From: Varanus komodoensis
Lineage: Eukaryota; Chordata; Lepidosauria; Squamata; Varanidae
Length of the DNA: 64,000 nt
Direction of reading: 5' to 3'
NCBI RefSeq assembly: GCF_004798865.1
Contig: NW_025336347.1
Location: forward strand, 21,389,430-21,453,429
The notes below the pieces were generated by a model. The model saw only the letters and a program-made list of their open reading frames with translations, ran no database searches and was not told where the DNA came from. Both the position numbers and the translations under genes were made by a program. Shown piece by piece: positions 12,000-24,513 of this stretch; the stretch's first letter is position 1; every line of letters begins with the position of its first letter.

Positions 12000-14900
12000 C
12001 AGAAGCTGCAGCCCTACATCACCTAGAAGGGCTCTACCAGAAGCTCTGCAGTCGGGAGTTCAGAAGTAAAGGTGCAGAGGAGGAGCATACTTATCCTGAA
12101 TTGTGTGACCCTGGCGCAAAGCACAGTCAATACAGCTGGCATGTTATATTCAAACTAAGTCAAAGCTATATTTGGATGCTATTTTATTGGGACACTTGCA
12201 AGTATTTTAAAAGATAAAAAATCATAAACCATATTAGAGTCTTTAAAAATAGAGAGAGAAGAAAAGATTAAGGTGCTGGCAACTGCTTATTTACCAAGGT
12301 TGCTGTCCTAAACATACATACATAAAATTTCAGGGCATAGCTTCACTCCTGTCTGTGCACACTCACTTGACAAAAGCTCTGCTGAACTTGGTAAGACCTA
12401 CTCCTGAGTTAACAGGCACAGAAGAGCCCTATAAATGTAGCATGCTTGAAGAGCTATGCATTCATATTTATTGTAAATGAATACATGCTTCTAAGGAATA
12501 GTTGCCTCAAAAAAGTTAACAACAATAGTGGGATAGCCCAGTTTGACTGGTATTGTATCCGCTATTTAACTTGCCATTAAAAAAATGCATTTTCACTAAC
12601 AGCAGCATAGAAAGCTGTCTTATGCAAAACCAAGGCACTTGTCCTTCTAGCTCACAACTGTCTACTCAGAGACGCTGTTTGTTGTTATGTTCTCTGACTT
12701 ATCACAACTCTATGAATGAGTGTCTCCAACTGTCCTGTCCTTGACAGGTCTGCCCAGCTCTTGTAAATGAGGCACAGTTTAGAAAGCACTAATCTAATGA
12801 AAAGCAAGATTAACTTCTGGGGAAGTTAGTTCAGTTGAGCAGCTTAGGATGCAGCCCCATGCATATTTGGACACCAAAATGTCCTAGGTCCTTGTGGTGA
12901 ATACTGGGAGGTGTAGAACTTTTTATGTCTAAATATGCAAAGGATTATGCTATTAGCCACTCTGAAATATTTCTTTCATTAATAGGCACAGGGGACAAAC
13001 AACATGGAAAAGCTTCATGCCCTCCTTGTAAACTTTTAGTGGGGGCTTCCGTCTGATTGCTGCTCCTGGAAACATGAAAGAGGACAAAGAACTAGACAGA
13101 TCCTTGTTCTGGCCCAAGAGGGGCCAGAGTCTTATGTTTTTAATTCCTTGCGCATGTAGTTTGCAGCTGTTGCCTCAAGATGACAACCCAACAATGATAG
13201 GGAAGTTCACTTAACCTAGTAATCCACTGTGCAAATAAGCTGCACATCTGTAGAACAAATCATGGTACACCCAACTGATGACAGCTTACTGTGGACTGTT
13301 CTCCACTCCTTCCTCCCTGCCAGTTCCCCAGTCATAATCCCAGAACCCTACTTGGCAGAACCCATCTTGTCACGCCATCCCTGCTCTGATCAGAAACCCT
13401 TTCTGTTGGGTCCACTTATTTTTCCTGGAGCCCCATGCCAATGACAGCTGCTCCACCACTTCTTAAGTAGCACTTTGGAATAACTGTCGGTTACTCCTAA
13501 CACTGCCCCCCTTTTAGGTTTTGGGAAGCACAAATGTACACAAATCTCTTCATACTTTTTAAGGTTGTTGTTTTTGGAGTTGTGCAAATGAGTAGTTACA
13601 GCAGTCAAACATATATGTGGCCTTGCCTGGTCTATTACCTTATTCCTTATTGCTGTCAAATGATTGCAGAATAAAGAGGCAAGTTTGTGAACAGGTGCCA
13701 AGTTGCCAACTGGAATGCACTGGCCAACAGGAAAGAAACTATGAAAGTAAGTGTCTAAGTGGGGTGGCCTGTTGATCTTCCCTTTAGTAAGGTAATTCTG
13801 AGTTCGAAGTGTTGCACTGACATTTCTCACTGCCCTCCACTTTTGGGACATGTCCTGACTCTCCAAACAGTTCAGAAAGGGGGGATCATAAGGCTAACAA
13901 CTTTTTGTGGTTCCTATTCACGGCACTTTCTGTGGTTCTATGACTGTTGATAAAAGTCCTGTGAAAGGAGCAGTTTGGGACTGAGTGAACGAGGCTACAC
14001 TGGGGCAGGGGCACTCCTTCCCATTTTGCAATCTCTAAGTTTGTTTTTGTTTTCTTTTCTAAGCATTTAGGAAATTTTCACACTTTTTGAGGAAAATCTA
14101 TGCTGCTCTCATGGCTGGGATATAAATGAAAGGGAAATTTGCAATAGATTCAGATGTACTCACGCTGTAGTCCTGATCTTTTAAAGGGGTTCGCATTAAA
14201 AATCCACACAAATGAAGGTGACAGCTGGGGAAGAGATCCTACCAACAAGCTCTGCAGGACATGTACATCATGCATGATTTGGGCAGCCAGCAGCTGAGAA
14301 GACAAGAGCAGGAAGGTGCTGCCATTAAACATGCCAATGAGGAAGCAAAGATTATCTCAAGATGATGCATGGGTCACCTCAGGGAACCTTTCAGAACCAG
14401 ACAGGAAAAGTTAAATGGACCAAAACCCTAACTTCCCTCCCATGTCTTGCCCACTGCCCACGGGGAGAGGTTAGAATACATATTTGTGAATTAAGTTAAT
14501 GTGAATTAAGTTAGGCAACCCAATGATCACTAGAACAGGACTCCATCTCCCATGTTTAAATCTAATAACCTATTCCTTAAATCACAGGTGGGCAGATTTT
14601 TTTTTTTAACTAGACCCCCCAAGATGCATTAACCAGAGCCAGGTACACTTAGCATTAAAGAACAGGGTGCCTCTCCGCTCATACTAAATCTAAGTATTTA
14701 TTTCATTTCTATACTGCCCCACAGCTGAAGCTCTTTATTACCAGAATTGTACCAAAAATGAATTGAGCTCATGGTCCTTTCAGACAGTGTGTTCCTGGTC
14801 ACCCCAAGCTTTCATTATTGTAGCAGCCTGATTTCAACAGGAAAAGTAATTTTGCTGCTGCTTCTGATAAACAATTGGGAGTCAGAAACCCTTATCAATC

Positions 14901-17900
14901 CACTGCAGACCATGCAATGATCTACCAGTAGATCCTGATCTACTTTCTGCCCACCCCTGACCTACATCATGGTGGCTCTCAGCCAATGAATAAAAAGTCA
15001 CCATTTTAGCATTACAACAGTTTCAGGGCCGCCTATATCTGTGTTAAAGCACTGTGCAATCTCCACAGATTGTACTGCTGAAAGGATGACACAAGCTATC
15101 CAGTCCAGCCTCCTGCTCCAGATAACAATATCCAAAGCACTGTTATCCAATGGGAGGGTTTGCACAACACAGCAGCCTACCCTACAAATAAGTTATGCAC
15201 TGCGGCTTGTTTAAGGAACCACCTACAGGGCACCCAACAATTGGACTCATCATAGGCTGTCCCACCTTCTCCCTCAGTCACCCTATTGGTGTCTCAGGAA
15301 ATGACACCTGAATCCATCCTGTCTCCTCTCCCCATGCTGATTGTTTAATTAAATCAGGGTATTTTTCAAGTCTAGACAGGACAGCGTGGTTGAAAAGGAG
15401 TAGTGAGTAGATCTCTAATCTTTTGCAGTGGGATTCTTTGGTGTGATTTTCTAGTTTTTAAGTATTGGCTCAAAAGTTCTCAATGCTCACCACCTTTTCC
15501 ACACTTCCCTGAGCCTGTACATACTCTATAAAGGTAAGATGTATGACACTAGCTGTTTTCATGAACACAGACTTTGGAAAGCTTCAAACATTTTTGTTTA
15601 TGTAGGTTTTTGACAGGGCGTTTTGACAGATATGAGTCACATCCATGACATCTGTCTAAACAACCCTGTTCAGTCTTGCTTTGTCAATGTCCACAGATGT
15701 TGCCTCTTGACTTTGACAGCAGATACTTAACCAGGATATTGACCAGGCAAGACCTCCGCTAGTTGGAGGAGCACATTTGCACACCTTCATAAGGCTGACC
15801 AAATATTTTTAGATCTTACAAAAATATTTGTGCACATTTCTGGCATTTAAAAATAATAAATAAAAAGGTGGCAAACCAGTGACAGCTACTCCAATGTGCT
15901 ACCTGAGCACTTTAGAGATACTGTCATTGGGAGAAGGTCTGAAAAGGAAAGGAAAAGAGAAAGTGGGAGCAGTGGCCATGATCAGGGTCGGAAGACTGAG
16001 CCAGTGGCAACTGCTTCACTGTGCTACATGGGCATCAGTGGAACAGCTGTCACTGGGGTGGCACAATCAAGTTTAACAAGAAGTTATAAACTGCTCTTGC
16101 TGTGGCGAGTGTTCAATACTTTCCTGGACCAGATAACCTGACAACCCGTCCTGGGTCTAACAATTGCCATGACTTGACAGGGTGTGTTGTTGCCCAAAAC
16201 AAGTCACCCTTGGGGAAGCAGTTCAGTTTCTCATGACACACAATGATGGGCTGTTGTGTTGTAGAAACCCAGTTAATACTTCTTCAAAAATGTCTAGCAA
16301 AGGTGAATTCAGTTTTGACAGCATGGGTAACTTAACATTCTTTAACATGTACATCTAAACTGTGCATCAGCTTCACCATGAGCTAATGGGTTTCCAACTT
16401 TAGCAAGAAAAGCTGGATGAAGTATCAAGGTAAAAGAACTTGCCCAACAGGCTGAGTACTCCAACTTCTCATGGAATGTGGTGTGTTTTGAATGTTCTTT
16501 AAAACAAGGAGGGTGGGGACTGCGAGGCAAACAAGTTTGGCTATTGCTCCCCTCACCCCATACACTGCCCAATGCATTAGAGGTGGGCAAGAGGTGCTTT
16601 ACGCTCTGTCTCAAGGGCATGTGCATTGACATAATCTGGATGAATGCTACAAAGCACTTTGAGGGAAAGGGTACCAATCTACCTACCCATTGCTTGAGCC
16701 ATATGGAGCTGATCAATCATAAAGCACATTTTCTTCTCTGAGCAGAGCTTTGGATAACGAACATTTATCCACAGGGTATCTGGTGGGTAATCCAATGAAA
16801 CATGAACAAAGTGGAAAGACAGATGTTGGTTTCTTCAAGCTCTGAAATCTCAGATACCTTGCAAACTGCTCACTTCTCCTTACACTTCGGCATTTGGTCT
16901 TTCCCTTGCCATACCAAAAAAGAAGAAAAGAGAGAAAATCAATGGAGTAAAACTACACGTACATTTAGCATTCAGAACACATCATATATATTATACAGTA
17001 ATGCTTAAAATATCCTGTAAATTAGTATTGTTACTACCAAATTACCAGTGAGAAGCCAAGGCTAAGAACACGGACACAGCTAACGGAATTCATATATCAT
17101 GCAAGATTTGAACTAAGGCTTAACCTCTGAGATGCTATGTTATATCACCTCTGCAGAATTCTCTGACCATTGGGGTATTTCTAGCCAATCAACTTATAGT
17201 GTTAAGGGGGTAGTCACTGCCCACTCATTGCACAGAATCACAACGTATTTACCCATGAAGTGCTTTAATTCTGGCAACATGGCCCTTTCCTAGCATACCA
17301 AATCATAACATATTATGGCTCAAAACATGCATTTCTTCCTTATGATGTAGGATAATTTTTTTCCAGTGCATTTTTCCATGGATTTTTTCCCATTTCATAG
17401 GTTCATTAATAAAAATGAATGTATGCAAATTACAAATACAACAGTCAACAGATACAAGCTTGACTGTTTCATAGTTTATGACTGAAGTTTTTCAGGTTAA
17501 CTATACCTAGCAAGTATGCATAAGAATACATGTATGTCTCAAATAAAAGTGACTTAATAAATAGCGACCGTAAATCTGAAGGCCAACAACCATACTGGAA
17601 GAGCACTAAACTTTGTTGAAGTTAGGTTATCAACATATCATGCTGTTCTTTGTGTTGCCAAATTTAGTGTTAACAGTTTGCAGTATGTTTGCTTTTTTCT
17701 TAAATTTCAACAATGCAAAGGAAGTAAGTACGATTGTCTTTATATTTTTATTATTCCAATTAAATTTTGTATCATAAATGCAACAATTAAATCACATTAA
17801 GTGCTTTAATATGCCTCTCTCAAATATTTCAAGTCAAATACATACAGTGTATTGGGCCAAAAACTTAAACAAGGCATTTTTATTTTGCATCATTTACTAA

Positions 17901-18780
17901 ATACAAATAAAATAAACTTGCTAAATTAAATCCATAGCATCAGTAAACTTTCCAGAAAATCCACCTCACTCTCTAGAAAGCTACATGGAATGCAGCTGGG
18001 TGTGCGCCATGGCTACTTTTTGGATAATGCCCACAACTTTGCTGATGTTGAATAATAAAATACTAACTCACTAGGTTGCTATCCTAAAATCAGTAGCTGG
18101 CTTACAAAGTTCACCTAAAACTAGCACTGGGGTACAGTGTGAAGCCACTCATCAATACCACATCTTCCCTTAAAGCTACTTCAATTCTATAGCTCATTGC
18201 TTTAAGAGTTTTTCTCTTGCCACACTCAGGGTGGCAGTCTGCAAGACTGATGAGGCAGTGGCTGAATGCAAATGTGGGAGGGGTGGCAGAGGGAGGAGAG
18301 CAGGGAAGGCTCTGGAGGATCTTCCCTTCATTGATATTCCACTTCCCAACCTTGACTTCTCCCACCAAATCTGTCTTGCTTCTTTGTAGGCAGCAGTGGT
18401 TGCTGTGCTAAACAGTGACTCCAGCAGGAAGGAAAATGCCACCAGCACAAAGATCTCTACACTCTGGAATTCTACCCTATTCTCACTTTTCGTCCTTTAT
18501 TCTCTTCTTTAGATGTTTGTCAGAGAGAGTTCCCACCCTACCCCTTTTGCAGGCTGAACAGTTCTACTCTAGCATGCCAAAGCATATAAGATCCAGCTTT
18601 TTCTTAATATAAAACAAATGCAAGGCTATTCTGCCTCCAACAGAGTGACTTCAAACCCATTGTGTGAAGCCTGACTATTATGTTATGGCCTTCAAATCAG
18701 GACCATCTTCACAAAGGCTAAGACATTTTAAAACTGGCTGTTTACATAACAGTGAGGGAACAGGCTCTTTCTGGAGAGTG
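12000..18780. other. TRIM39 5' intron, no gene seen
   Basis: AT-rich, with no coding frame showing a recognisable domain and few clear repeats. A 110-bp MITE-like piece lies near 11920-12030. The longest frame (13390-13866, minus) shows no known motif. Confidence 0.5.
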
Positions 18781-18789
18781 GATAACGTT

Positions 18790-18980
18790 ATCATTATTAA
18801 CACCACATTTAACAGGGCTTCTTCACACCATTCAAAGCACTTCACATGTACTCATCTCAATCATCTTTACAACAGCCTTACTCAGTCGGCCGGTATTATC
18901 CTCATGACAGCCAGGAAGAGGCTGAGCAAGAAGCTAGCCTGAGATCACCCAGTGGATTTATACTTGAGAAGAGACAAAAA
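18790..18980 (-). mobile_element. SINE fragment (CORE/tRNA type)
   Basis: Antisense signature: 'TTCACATGTACTC', 'TTTACAACAGCC' and 'GAGATCACCCAGTGGAT' in the usual order. Confidence 0.5.
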
Positions 18981-19329
18981 CGGGGGCTTCCCAGCTCACC
19001 CTCTTAGGAGACAACCACAGCAGTTCTACCAGATGAGAAAGTGAAGTGGGTGGTGAGGAGGGCTAAGACAGGCCTGAAGCGAACCTACAACGGGAAGAAG
19101 ACGCTGAGGGGGTTCAAGAGGGAAAACTGCAGCAGCCACAACCACATCTACGCAGGCAGAAGAGGCATGATTTCTAACCGGCTGCCTGGGAACGAATCCC
19201 AAAAGGGTCGGGAAAGAGAGAGGAGGAGAGAGCAGCTTCTTGAGGCGTGGAGGGGATAACAAAGGCAGGTCTGCTGCAGACTGGGGAGGACCGGGGAGTG
19301 TTTTGAAGGGCTTGGAGGGGCAATTACGG

Positions 19330-19960
19330 CGGGCCCTGCAAAGCCCGCAACTCCTTGAGGAGGCGGCGGCGGCGGCAGGACCACCGCAACATGGCAAACA
19401 CGACAGGCGCTCCTCCTCTCACACACTCACCTTCCTCCCTCCCACCCTTTGCCCCGATCCGTCCCCCCGGCGTCCGGGCGACGGTGTGAGGGAACCCACG
19501 CGCGGCCTGCTCCGGGTCCAGCCCCCCAGCCCCCACCGCCCTCGGCCAACGCCTCCCCCGGAAGCGGCTCTGGCGTCACCGGAAGCGGGCCTCCCACCAT
19601 CGCAGAGACCATAGAGCTACAAGCGCCGCTACCTAACCTCTTCTGTTTCATAAATCCAAGATAGGGCAGCGTCGCTATTAGCCTTGGACTTGTACGGGTA
19701 GACTCACAGAAAGCGTCAACTTCCGGGCGCACTTGGCGTCTTTCAGGCTGTTTTGTTCCGAAATGCCGTACGTCTCGGTCTCCCCGGGACGGAAGCGAAA
19801 AGCGGCCGCGGACAACCGTGGATCGGTCCGCGCCTCCAGCGCCGCTGTGATTGGGCGGCCGCGTCTCCTCCCAGAAGCGGAAGAGAGCCGCGAAGCGCAG
19901 CATCGTGGACGTGTCAACGCGGAAAGGCGGCCTGTTGCATTCAGCGGGACTTACTCCCGG
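19330..19960. promoter_or_regulatory. CpG-island promoter, possibly bidirectional
   Basis: A dense run of CpG, unlike the depleted flanks. It has several CCGGAAG/CTTCCGG (ETS-type) motifs in both orientations near 19558-19590 and 19720, a GC-rich GGCGG stretch and an inverted CCAAT box (GTGATTGGGC) near 19846. It lies upstream of the minus-strand TRIM39 gene and is its best promoter candidate. An open frame on the plus strand from about 19733 also lies in it, but long open frames are expected by chance at this GC content. Confidence 0.7.
19431..19620 (-). other. TRIM39: Probable TRIM39 5'UTR exon
   Basis: On the minus strand a GGAAG followed by donor GTGAGTG ends an exon at 19431, inside the CpG island. 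It could splice over about 7.7 kb to the acceptor at 11754. The 5' limit is not visible; about 19620 is inferred from the spread of CTTCCGG sites. No transcript evidence is available, so the pairing is inference. Confidence 0.45.
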
Positions 19961-20199
19961 GAAAGTGGGGATGGGGTTTTCCAGGCAATGACTGGACTTC
20001 TTCATACACGTGTCTGCATATGCGTGCGCGCGTGCGTATATGCTTGTGCGTATCTGTATAGACATGTGGACGTATGCAGATATACTGTATATACATCTGC
20101 CGCAAGCTATTTAATGAGTTTCCTGGCTTTTTGTTAGTTGTTTAATCAGGTCCCAAGATTTAACATGCTGAAGGTATTGGAAGTTTAAAATGCGTTTTA

Positions 20200-20340
20200 A
20201 AGTTGGGTTTCAATTTTTTCTGGCAACCTTTTAATGATTTTGTGCGCTGTGGTAGGTTTTTATAATGTATTTTAAATGTGTTGTTTATCATTTAGAGAAC
20301 TTCTGCTATTGGGCAGTATAGAAATTGAATAAATATGCCT
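20200..20340 (+). mobile_element. L2-like LINE 3'UTR tail
   Basis: Contains 'TTAGAGAACTTCTGCTATTG' and 'GGCAGTATAGAAATTGAATA', the plus-strand counterpart of the L2 tail family. Confidence 0.55.
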
Positions 20341-20349
20341 GCTAATGTG

Positions 20350-20965
20350 TAAAGATTTGCTTATACAAATCAATGGTGCAATCAGACCTGGAATACTGTG
20401 TACAGTTTTGATCAACGTTCCTAAAAAATTGCAGAAAGGAGCTACTAAAACGATCAAGGAGCTGAAGCAACTTCTACATAGGAAAGGTTACCTCCTGGGT
20501 TATTCAGCCTAGAAAAGGGGTGAGGAGACATGACAGAGATCTACGGAGTTATGCAAGCTGTGGTGAAAGAGACTTGTCTCCTCGCTTCCATAACCCTGGA
20601 ACCCAAAGGGGTTACTCCATGAAACTGATTGGTGGGAGATGCAGGCAGACCGAAGGAAGGACTTCTCCACACAACATGTAGTTCATGTAGCCACCAATCC
20701 GAATGGCTGTAAAAGGGTGTTGGCCTAATTCACAGAAGAGCTCTGCAGCTGCCAATCCTGAAGTCTATTAGTCACTCCAGTCTCAGAGGCAGAACACCAT
20801 ATAGGATCGTTGCTGGCGATGTGGGCAGGAGGGTGCTTGGCACTCATGTCCTAGGTGTGGATTTTCAGTGGGGGCTGCCGTGTGAACAGAACGCTGGACT
20901 AGAAGGACCGGTGTTCTGATCCAGCATATGTTTGCTCATATAATGTACATGCAATTGCCTCCATG
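20350..20965 (+). mobile_element. CR1 LINE 3' region
   Basis: Clear CR1 blocks in order: 'TCAGACCTGGAATACTGTGT', 'GATCAAGGAGCTGAAGCAAC', 'GAGGAGACATGACAGAGATC' and 'GAACGCTGGACTAGAAGGAC'. 5'-truncated. Confidence 0.85.
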
Positions 20966-21119
20966 TGCGTATGCACATAGCACCCACCCTGCTGAGCCAG
21001 CGTCACTTGCGACCTTTGGGCAGGAAAAAAAAATGCACCCTGTTTTTAGGCACAATCCTGGGAGGAAAAGGCTTTCAGTGGCTACTTGCTCTGACTGGTT
21101 ATATGTTAGCTCCAAAGCA

Positions 21120-21270
21120 GGCAAGTAGCCAGTGTTGGAGTGCAGTGGCAGGAGAGGGTTATTGCCTGTATGTGCTTCTTGTTGACCACCTTGACAAATA
21201 AGATACTGGGCTTGATAGGCCTTTGGTCTGATTCAGCAGGACTGTTCTTTCCAATTGAGATCATATTTTA
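21120..21270 (+). mobile_element. CR1 3' end fragment
   Basis: 'GGCTTGATAGGCCTTTGGTC' and 'TGATTCAGCAGG' are the usual CR1 3' blocks. Confidence 0.55.
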
Positions 21271-21279
21271 TATATACAA

Positions 21280-24100
21280 TGCATCTGTATACAAGTCAAG
21301 GCAGCACAAAACATTTGCCTGCAACCGTAGCACTAAATGTAGGTTAGGAGTTGGTCTGTGCTTGGAATTTAACTAGACTGACCTTGTCTGCATCACAGCT
21401 TTGCATCACAGTTTTTTCCCCAGAAAGCCAAGCCAGCCTTCAGTGTCCCATTTGTGGTATTAATGGTAGACTACATTGCAGGGCTATAGAAAGCCGTTAT
21501 TGACCACAGTCTCCCTAACCTGCACAATAGGTAGAAAGAGCTGTAGTGGCATTAGCAGTGGTAAGACTAGTTTACAAATATTTAAAAATGATATAAATGA
21601 ATCTGTTTCCTTCTGAAATACGAAATGAAGCACTCCCGTCAGTGGAGCAGGAGTCTTCCCTTGTACACATATGCACAATTTTGTCTGGGATACTTTATGA
21701 ATGATGATTACTTTGGAGCACCTGAGGTCTATAAAAGGGACCCTGTGTTGGCTTGGGATGCGGGAAACTTGTCTGAATTCTTGCTTTGTATAGAACTCAT
21801 TTACTTTACACAAGTCACCCTCTCGTAGTCCGTGCTCCTGCATGGGGTCATTCGGCAGTTCAAACGCCCATTGACTGGTGAGGGCAAGTGAGCACCAAAC
21901 AGTGCAGCTGTGGTGTCTCAACAGCCCTGATGGCTTTTTAGCACCCTCAGGACAGAGAAGCCTGCAATCATGCATGTTTTCAACTATCCAAGACAGGAGG
22001 CAGTTTTCGTTTTTGCCTTTCTGTCCTCCTTATTCCCCTCCCTGTTTTCAATCTTTTAGATGGCGCTCTGAACCAATCTAGAGTGGTCATACTGGTAGAA
22101 ACAGTCTGGGGCTGGAAAGGCCATAGAAAACTTTGTATCCTAGACTCTCCCTTCCTGCCCCACTCTTCCTACTGGAACGCCCTTTTGCTGTTCTCTCCAT
22201 GACCTTCTGAGGCTTTTTTGGTAACCTCAAAAAGCTGGTGGGGTGGTTATTTGCGTGCTGGCCATGAAGAGATCAAATTTCAGAGTGCTACTTCCAAGGT
22301 TGTTGCAATGGCTGTGGGTGCACAGGAGGAACACTGAAGAATCCTATGGTCCCTTGGATGTTTTCCTGGGAAATTAGGATTAGCCCCTAAGGCAGTACAT
22401 GAGGAAGAAGAAGAAGAAGAAGAAGAAGAAGAAGAAGAAGAAGAAGAAGAAGAACTCATGTAAACCTTCCACAAAATGGCCCATATGAATTGCTCAGTCA
22501 TTTCCCTTAATTTTCAGCCTTTGATCTTCAGTCCCACCTACTCAAACCATCCATCTGAAATAAGTAGAATGTTCTGCTCTTGGAGAGTACTGGAAGGCAT
22601 TGTTCTTGTTTTAACATATTTCACCAGATTGGGCAATGCATGATTTATAAAACTGATGTGAGACGTGTTGCCAAGGGTGGGGCAGAAAGAACATTCAGGT
22701 GAAGCAGGCAAGTCAGAGAGGTAAAAAGAGCCTTGCTGGATGAGACCATCTCCCACTTTGGCCATCCAGGGAAGCCCCATAAGTAGGACATGACAGCAAT
22801 AGCACCCCCATCTTTTTGTCCCCCACTTCCACCCAGGAATGTAGTGACATGTAGACCGAACATACAGGTTCAGTTTAGAAGTCAAGGCTAATGACTGCCA
22901 ATAAACTTTATTTCCCTGTATTTGTTTAATTCCCTATTTTAAACCATCTGAATGAATTGCTGCATCTTGTAGTAGTGAATTCTTGCAGTAGCACAAGACA
23001 GAGGATTGTGCCTGTGTGAGTGTATTTTGTGTTTCAATTAGCACTATATTCACTCACTGTTACAATGCATGGATGGAATGCAATTTCCTCTAAAAGTGAA
23101 GGCCTCAGACTTCAAGAAGACCCTTGTGGCCTTGCTCCTGAATTTCAGATTTATTGGCGTCGGCAGTGCCTGCTTGTTATTGAGGTGTACACACTCTGAA
23201 CATGCTCAGGCTTTACCTCCTCTTGGCCCCAGGTGCCAGTTGTTCCACATAACACCAACAGCCAAGAATTCTATCCGCTACATCCAATATTTTTACCCAT
23301 GTATTTCATCATATGCCATGAATGTAATACACAAAGCATTTCAACTTCCTTGGGCATTAAGAGATCTCAGAGGGGTCATTCTCAAGGAAACCAAGTGCAG
23401 GGGCTGCACGGATAGATTGTGTTGTGTGAAGACCTATAGAAAATGTGTGAAGAATGATTTATGGCTTCTTCTCCCCTTAAGGAGCTGGTTCTCAGTTTGA
23501 GCATCGTGGTTTTTCTTTTATTTTAGGTGCCTGTCTCCTTTAAAAAATGTGAATTATTCAGATTAAGTATTCCATAAGCACTGGGAATATCTACACTAGG
23601 CATTTTTAGTTACTGGTCACACAACTATCCTGCCTTTCTTCCATTATGTAATTCCAGGGTCCTCATGCTAACTCTCCTGTCCAAGCCCAGGGCTGCTTAT
23701 CCTCAAAAGTCAAAATGTACATGGGGACCTTTCTTGATCTGTGTCCAAAAAAAGGGACAAAAGGGAACACAGGAATGCACAAAAACTGCATATGCTAATT
23801 TATACATATAGATGGAAATTTAGAAATAAGTGCTGTGATTAAATAGAAATACAATAAGCCGATCAACAGAACCATATTTTAACAGTGTCATCATTCAGGA
23901 ACCATCTACATGTGTGAGTTGATGGACTTATGGGCCCCTTCCAATTCTACTATTCTATGCGCTTCAGCAACCAATGTTGTGTTATAGATTCACTCCAGTA
24001 AGGACTATGGGAATAAAGTAGTGTTTGGTTCTTCTGTCCTCATGTGCAGCGCTCTGGGTAGTCATCTGGTGGGTTTCCTGGGCTGCAGGTCCCAGCCTTT
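21280..24100. other. Intergenic spacer before gene A
   Basis: No coding exon recognised. It holds a GAA microsatellite (22398-22455) and a short CR1 3' end (23905-23965). Confidence 0.5.
22398..22455 (+). repeat. (GAA)n microsatellite
   Basis: About 17-18 uninterrupted GAA units; the poly-Ser antisense frame it opens is not a gene. Confidence 0.98.
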
Positions 24101-24513
24101 GGCCCTAAGGATGGGGTCCAGCTGTACCATTGCCCCCACTCAACATAAATGGGCTTTCTTTGGGGAGGAGGACTGAGGGGTGAGTGGGGGGGTGGGGGCA
24201 GCAGGCCGTTGCAGCTGTAAGAAAAGGAGGCAGAACTCTGTTAGGTTCCACATGCTGTGTGAGGAGAGCGTACCATGCCTAGAAATTTCAGGATCAGGGA
24301 AAGGGATATTTAAACATTTCAGCTGACATTTAAAGTGGCCGGCACTGACCACTTTGCCCACCAGGTGTGTGCTCTCTCTCCCTCTCAACAAATCAGGCTG
24401 CTCTCTGGACTGTGGGTGTGCTGGAGGGGATCAAAACCAGCCTCTCCACAGGCAAGGAGTCTGTTTTATCTCTCCGTGCTGAACGGCAAGCCAAGGGCCA
24501 CCGGGGGCTAGGC

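Noticed and set aside
12660-12770. Possible 3' end of an RTE-type element, with a similar piece at 48610-48730
   Set aside because: The two pieces resemble each other (a GTTATG...CAAGTC/CAACTC-type phrase) but are too short and worn to assign to a family.
13390-13866. 158-codon minus-strand open frame in the TRIM39 5' intron
   Set aside because: No domain, no repeated family I recognise, no splice context; probably chance.
19427-20065. 212-codon minus frame and 134-codon plus frame in the CpG island
   Set aside because: Stop codons are rare at this GC content, so several overlapping frames are open on both strands; none resembles a known protein.
22280-22501. Poly-Ser protein
   Set aside because: It is the antisense reading of a GAA microsatellite.
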